Source: Opitutaceae bacterium (lineage in GTDB: Bacteria; Verrucomicrobiota; Verrucomicrobiae; Opitutales; Opitutaceae). From it: a stretch of 13,869 nucleotides of DNA. The DNA lies in contig JAISAX010000781.1 in NCBI GenBank assembly GCA_031266495.1, forward strand, positions 1 to 13,869, given 5' to 3'. The notes beneath the pieces were generated by a model that worked only from the letters and a program-made list of their open reading frames with translations, did not search any database and was not told the DNA's origin. The position numbers were made by a program, and so were the translations under genes. Below, piece by piece: positions 12,187 through 13,869 of the stretch (positions within the stretch are counted from its first letter, which is position 1; each line of letters starts with the position of its first letter).

Positions 12187-13869
12187 TTATCGTGTGTGGA
12201 TTTCGTACCAGAGTGTTTTGTACGCGGGGCCGATGGAGAAATGGGCGGTATTGCCGGTGATTGTGGCCGGGACGGGGGTGGCGCGCTGACCGCGGGCGTC
12301 GAGCGCCCAAACGGTGAGCGTGGTGGCGGGCGCAACGAGCGCGAGTGTAATGTCGGCAGGGATACCTTCGACAAGGGTGGGAGCATGGCCCCAGTCGGTG
12401 ACGTTGTTTTTGGAGGCGTTTTTCCAGATCTGGCCGGTGTTTTCCATGTCGCCACAGGCGATGAGGAGGGCGCGTCCGGGGGCGCCGATGCGGGGGCCAA
12501 GGGTTTGCGTGAGGGCGATGGTGGCCCAGTCCTGGCGGTTGGGCGCGGGACGGATGACAAGGCCGCCGAGGTCGTGCGCGCGCGAGCGGGTGAAGCCGAT
12601 GGCGGCTTTGGTGCGGGGGGTGCGGATGGTGAAAAGGCCGGCGTCGGGGGCGGCGTCCCAGGTGAGCGCGCCGCCGCGGGTGGTTATGGGGCCGGTCCAG
12701 GCATAGGCGGGAGCGCGGGTGGGGGCGGGATGTGCGCCGGCTTCACCTGGCCGGGCGAGGCGGACGGCATACGGGATGCGCAGGGCTTCGTGGCGCGAGC
12801 CGCCAAAGAGGTCCGCGGCAAGGCGGGTGCCGGACCGGCGCAGGGAGTCGAGCGCGGCGTCGGGCGCGACGGGGATGGTCTTGAGGTGGGCGGGGCCGGG
12901 CGTATCCACATCGCCGCGACGAAAGAGGGCGGCGGCGAGCGGGAGGGTGACGAGTTTGACCGGGTTCTGGTCGATGTCGAAGTTGCCGGTCTGGTATCCG
13001 GCATCCCATGAAATGACGCCGTGTGCCCAGGAGTAGGCGAAGATGGCGTCCCAGTCCTGAAAGGCGGCGTAGGCGGAGATGATGGGGAAGGCTTCCGCGC
13101 CGTAGGTGTTGGGTGACGGATGGTTGTATTCTGTCAGGAGATACGGTTTCCCTGCGACTCGGTAGAGCGAGGGATACGAGGCGTAGGCGCCGGAGGGGTC
13201 GCTGACCATGGATTTGTTGCCGACGGTCCAGTTGTTCCGGTCGTTGCGGTCGCCGTGGAATTCGGGGTGTTGCCAGTAGGCGTGGATGTCGAGGGCGTCG
13301 AGTTGTTGCTGGATGGGAAAGATGCTGTAGGCGCCGAGTTGGGTGCCGATGAGGAGGGAGCGGACGCCGAGGTCGTGGCGGAGGTAGTCGCGCATGGCGA
13401 GCCAGTAGCGTTCTTCGGTTTGCCAGAGGAAGCGGAGCCAGTCGCGCTGGGCGGGGATGGAGAGGGTCTTGAATGTGCGTTTGCGAGGGTAATCGAAGGT
13501 GTGGGGCGCGGAGGCGAGGCGGGGGGGGGGGCTGCCCGCGGTGCCGCCCTGGCGGAGCGAGGCTGACTGGAGGGTTATGCCGGTGGCGTTGGCGGGGAGG
13601 TCCTGGAGGTTGAAGCGTAGTTCGGCGTCGGGTTCCGCTTCGTAAAGGAAGCTGGCTTCGGTGACGGTGGTTTTCGTCGCCGAGAGCGTGACGGGAGTGG
13701 AGAAGTGGATACGCCAGGGGGGGCGGGCGTCCTTGATGCCGAGGGTGAGGGTTTGCGTGGGGGGCGCGGGGGCGGCGGGGGTGTCCGTGGCGTTGAGGGT
13801 CAGGCGGAGGGTGCAGGGTTGGCCGGGTTGGAGGCGCAGGCCGCGCTGGTGGATTTGGGCGGGTCGGGG
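12187..13869 (-). CDS. Clan GH-A (GH5-like) glycoside hydrolase with inserted carbohydrate-binding domain, 5'-partial
   Basis: The frame is open to the window edge, giving the last 560 residues; an internal ATG at 13395 is not the start, since homologous sequence continues upstream. About residues 1-110 read as a beta-sandwich of CBM4/9 type (G-L-R-L-Q-P-G-Q near 10-17, later W-R-I-H-F-S, S-F-L-Y-E-A-E and L-R-F-N-L). The barrel then resumes: E-E-R-Y-W-L-A-M, G-V-R-S-L-L-I-G-T-Q, L-D-I-H-A-Y-W-Q-H-P and L-L-T-E-Y-N-H-P (proposed nucleophile E247 of the visible part). I recall a bacterial GH5-like group with a binding domain inserted in the barrel; its acid/base N-E-N-G motif should lie beyond the window. 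A C-terminal beta-rich domain follows. A run of eleven G at 13521-13531 encodes prolines in the linker. Likely a secreted hemicellulose- or mannan-type endo-enzyme; exact family not settled. Confidence 0.78.
   Translation of the reverse strand, partial: PRPAQIHQRGLRLQPGQPCTLRLTLNATDTPAAPAPPTQTLTLGIKDARPPWRIHFSTPVTLSATKTTVTEASFLYEAEPDAELRFNLQDLPANATGITLQSASLRQGGTAGSPPPRLASAPHTFDYPRKRTFKTLSIPAQRDWLRFLWQTEERYWLAMRDYLRHDLGVRSLLIGTQLGAYSIFPIQQQLDALDIHAYWQHPEFHGDRNDRNNWTVGNKSMVSDPSGAYASYPSLYRVAGKPYLLTEYNHPSPNTYGAEAFPIISAYAAFQDWDAIFAYSWAHGVISWDAGYQTGNFDIDQNPVKLVTLPLAAALFRRGDVDTPGPAHLKTIPVAPDAALDSLRRSGTRLAADLFGGSRHEALRIPYAVRLARPGEAGAHPAPTRAPAYAWTGPITTRGGALTWDAAPDAGLFTIRTPRTKAAIGFTRSRAHDLGGLVIRPAPNRQDWATIALTQTLGPRIGAPGRALLIACGDMENTGQIWKNASKNNVTDWGHAPTLVEGIPADITLALVAPATTLTVWALDARGQRATPVPATITGNTAHFSIGPAYKTLWYEIHTR

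Noticed and set aside
12196..13011. Plus-strand open frame of 271 codons
   Set aside because: Glycine-rich antisense shadow of the GH-A gene.

Overview
The window looks like part of a high-GC chromosome from the Verrucomicrobiota, most likely the Opitutales/Opitutaceae. This rests on the gene mix (heparinase-like lyase, Gfo/Idh/MocA oxidoreductase with a divergent AraC regulator, sialate O-acetylesterase, GH113-like and GH-A glycosidases, GntR-LacI hybrid regulator) and on the very dense dispersed hairpin repeats. The lineage is inferred from recalled gene style, not from a search.

Layout. 1-513: C-terminal end of a heparinase II/III-like protein (+). 514-943: no gene; a cluster of GC palindromes closed by inverted copies of a second repeat. 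944-2155: Gfo/Idh/MocA oxidoreductase (-), divergent from an AraC regulator (2261-3163, +) across a short region with a perfect TATAAT and an 18-bp palindrome. 3164-4219: low-GC accessory island holding a MITE-like element, the last 47 codons of an apparent polymorphic toxin, an Imm32-like immunity gene, and short repeats including a perfect 18-bp inverted pair around the toxin-immunity remnant. 4220-7282: UvrA-family gene (-) with about 58 extra in-frame codons made of the GC palindromes. 7286-8488: GntR-LacI hybrid regulator (-), 3 bp upstream of uvrA, with a C-terminus written by another hairpin repeat. 8489-9317: repeats and a transposase tail. 9318-13869: glycosidase/esterase run on the minus strand: 5'-partial GH-A glycosidase with an inserted carbohydrate-binding domain, then a secreted sialate O-acetylesterase-type SGNH esterase, then a GH113-like mannosidase/mannanase.

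The carbohydrate genes read as a polysaccharide-utilisation neighbourhood: a backbone-cleaving GH-A enzyme, an esterase to remove acetyl groups, a beta-mannoside-type hydrolase, a lyase-type enzyme at the left edge, an oxidoreductase for released sugars, and two sugar-type regulators. The UvrA gene and the toxin/immunity island do not fit that theme.

The strongest signals beyond ordinary genes are the in-frame palindrome cluster inside uvrA, the paired (covarying) changes in palindrome stems, the reuse of hairpin repeats as gene ends and leaders, and the orphan toxin-tip/immunity cassette. The six complete core genes have no recognisable Shine-Dalgarno sequence, whereas the immunity gene has a perfect one.
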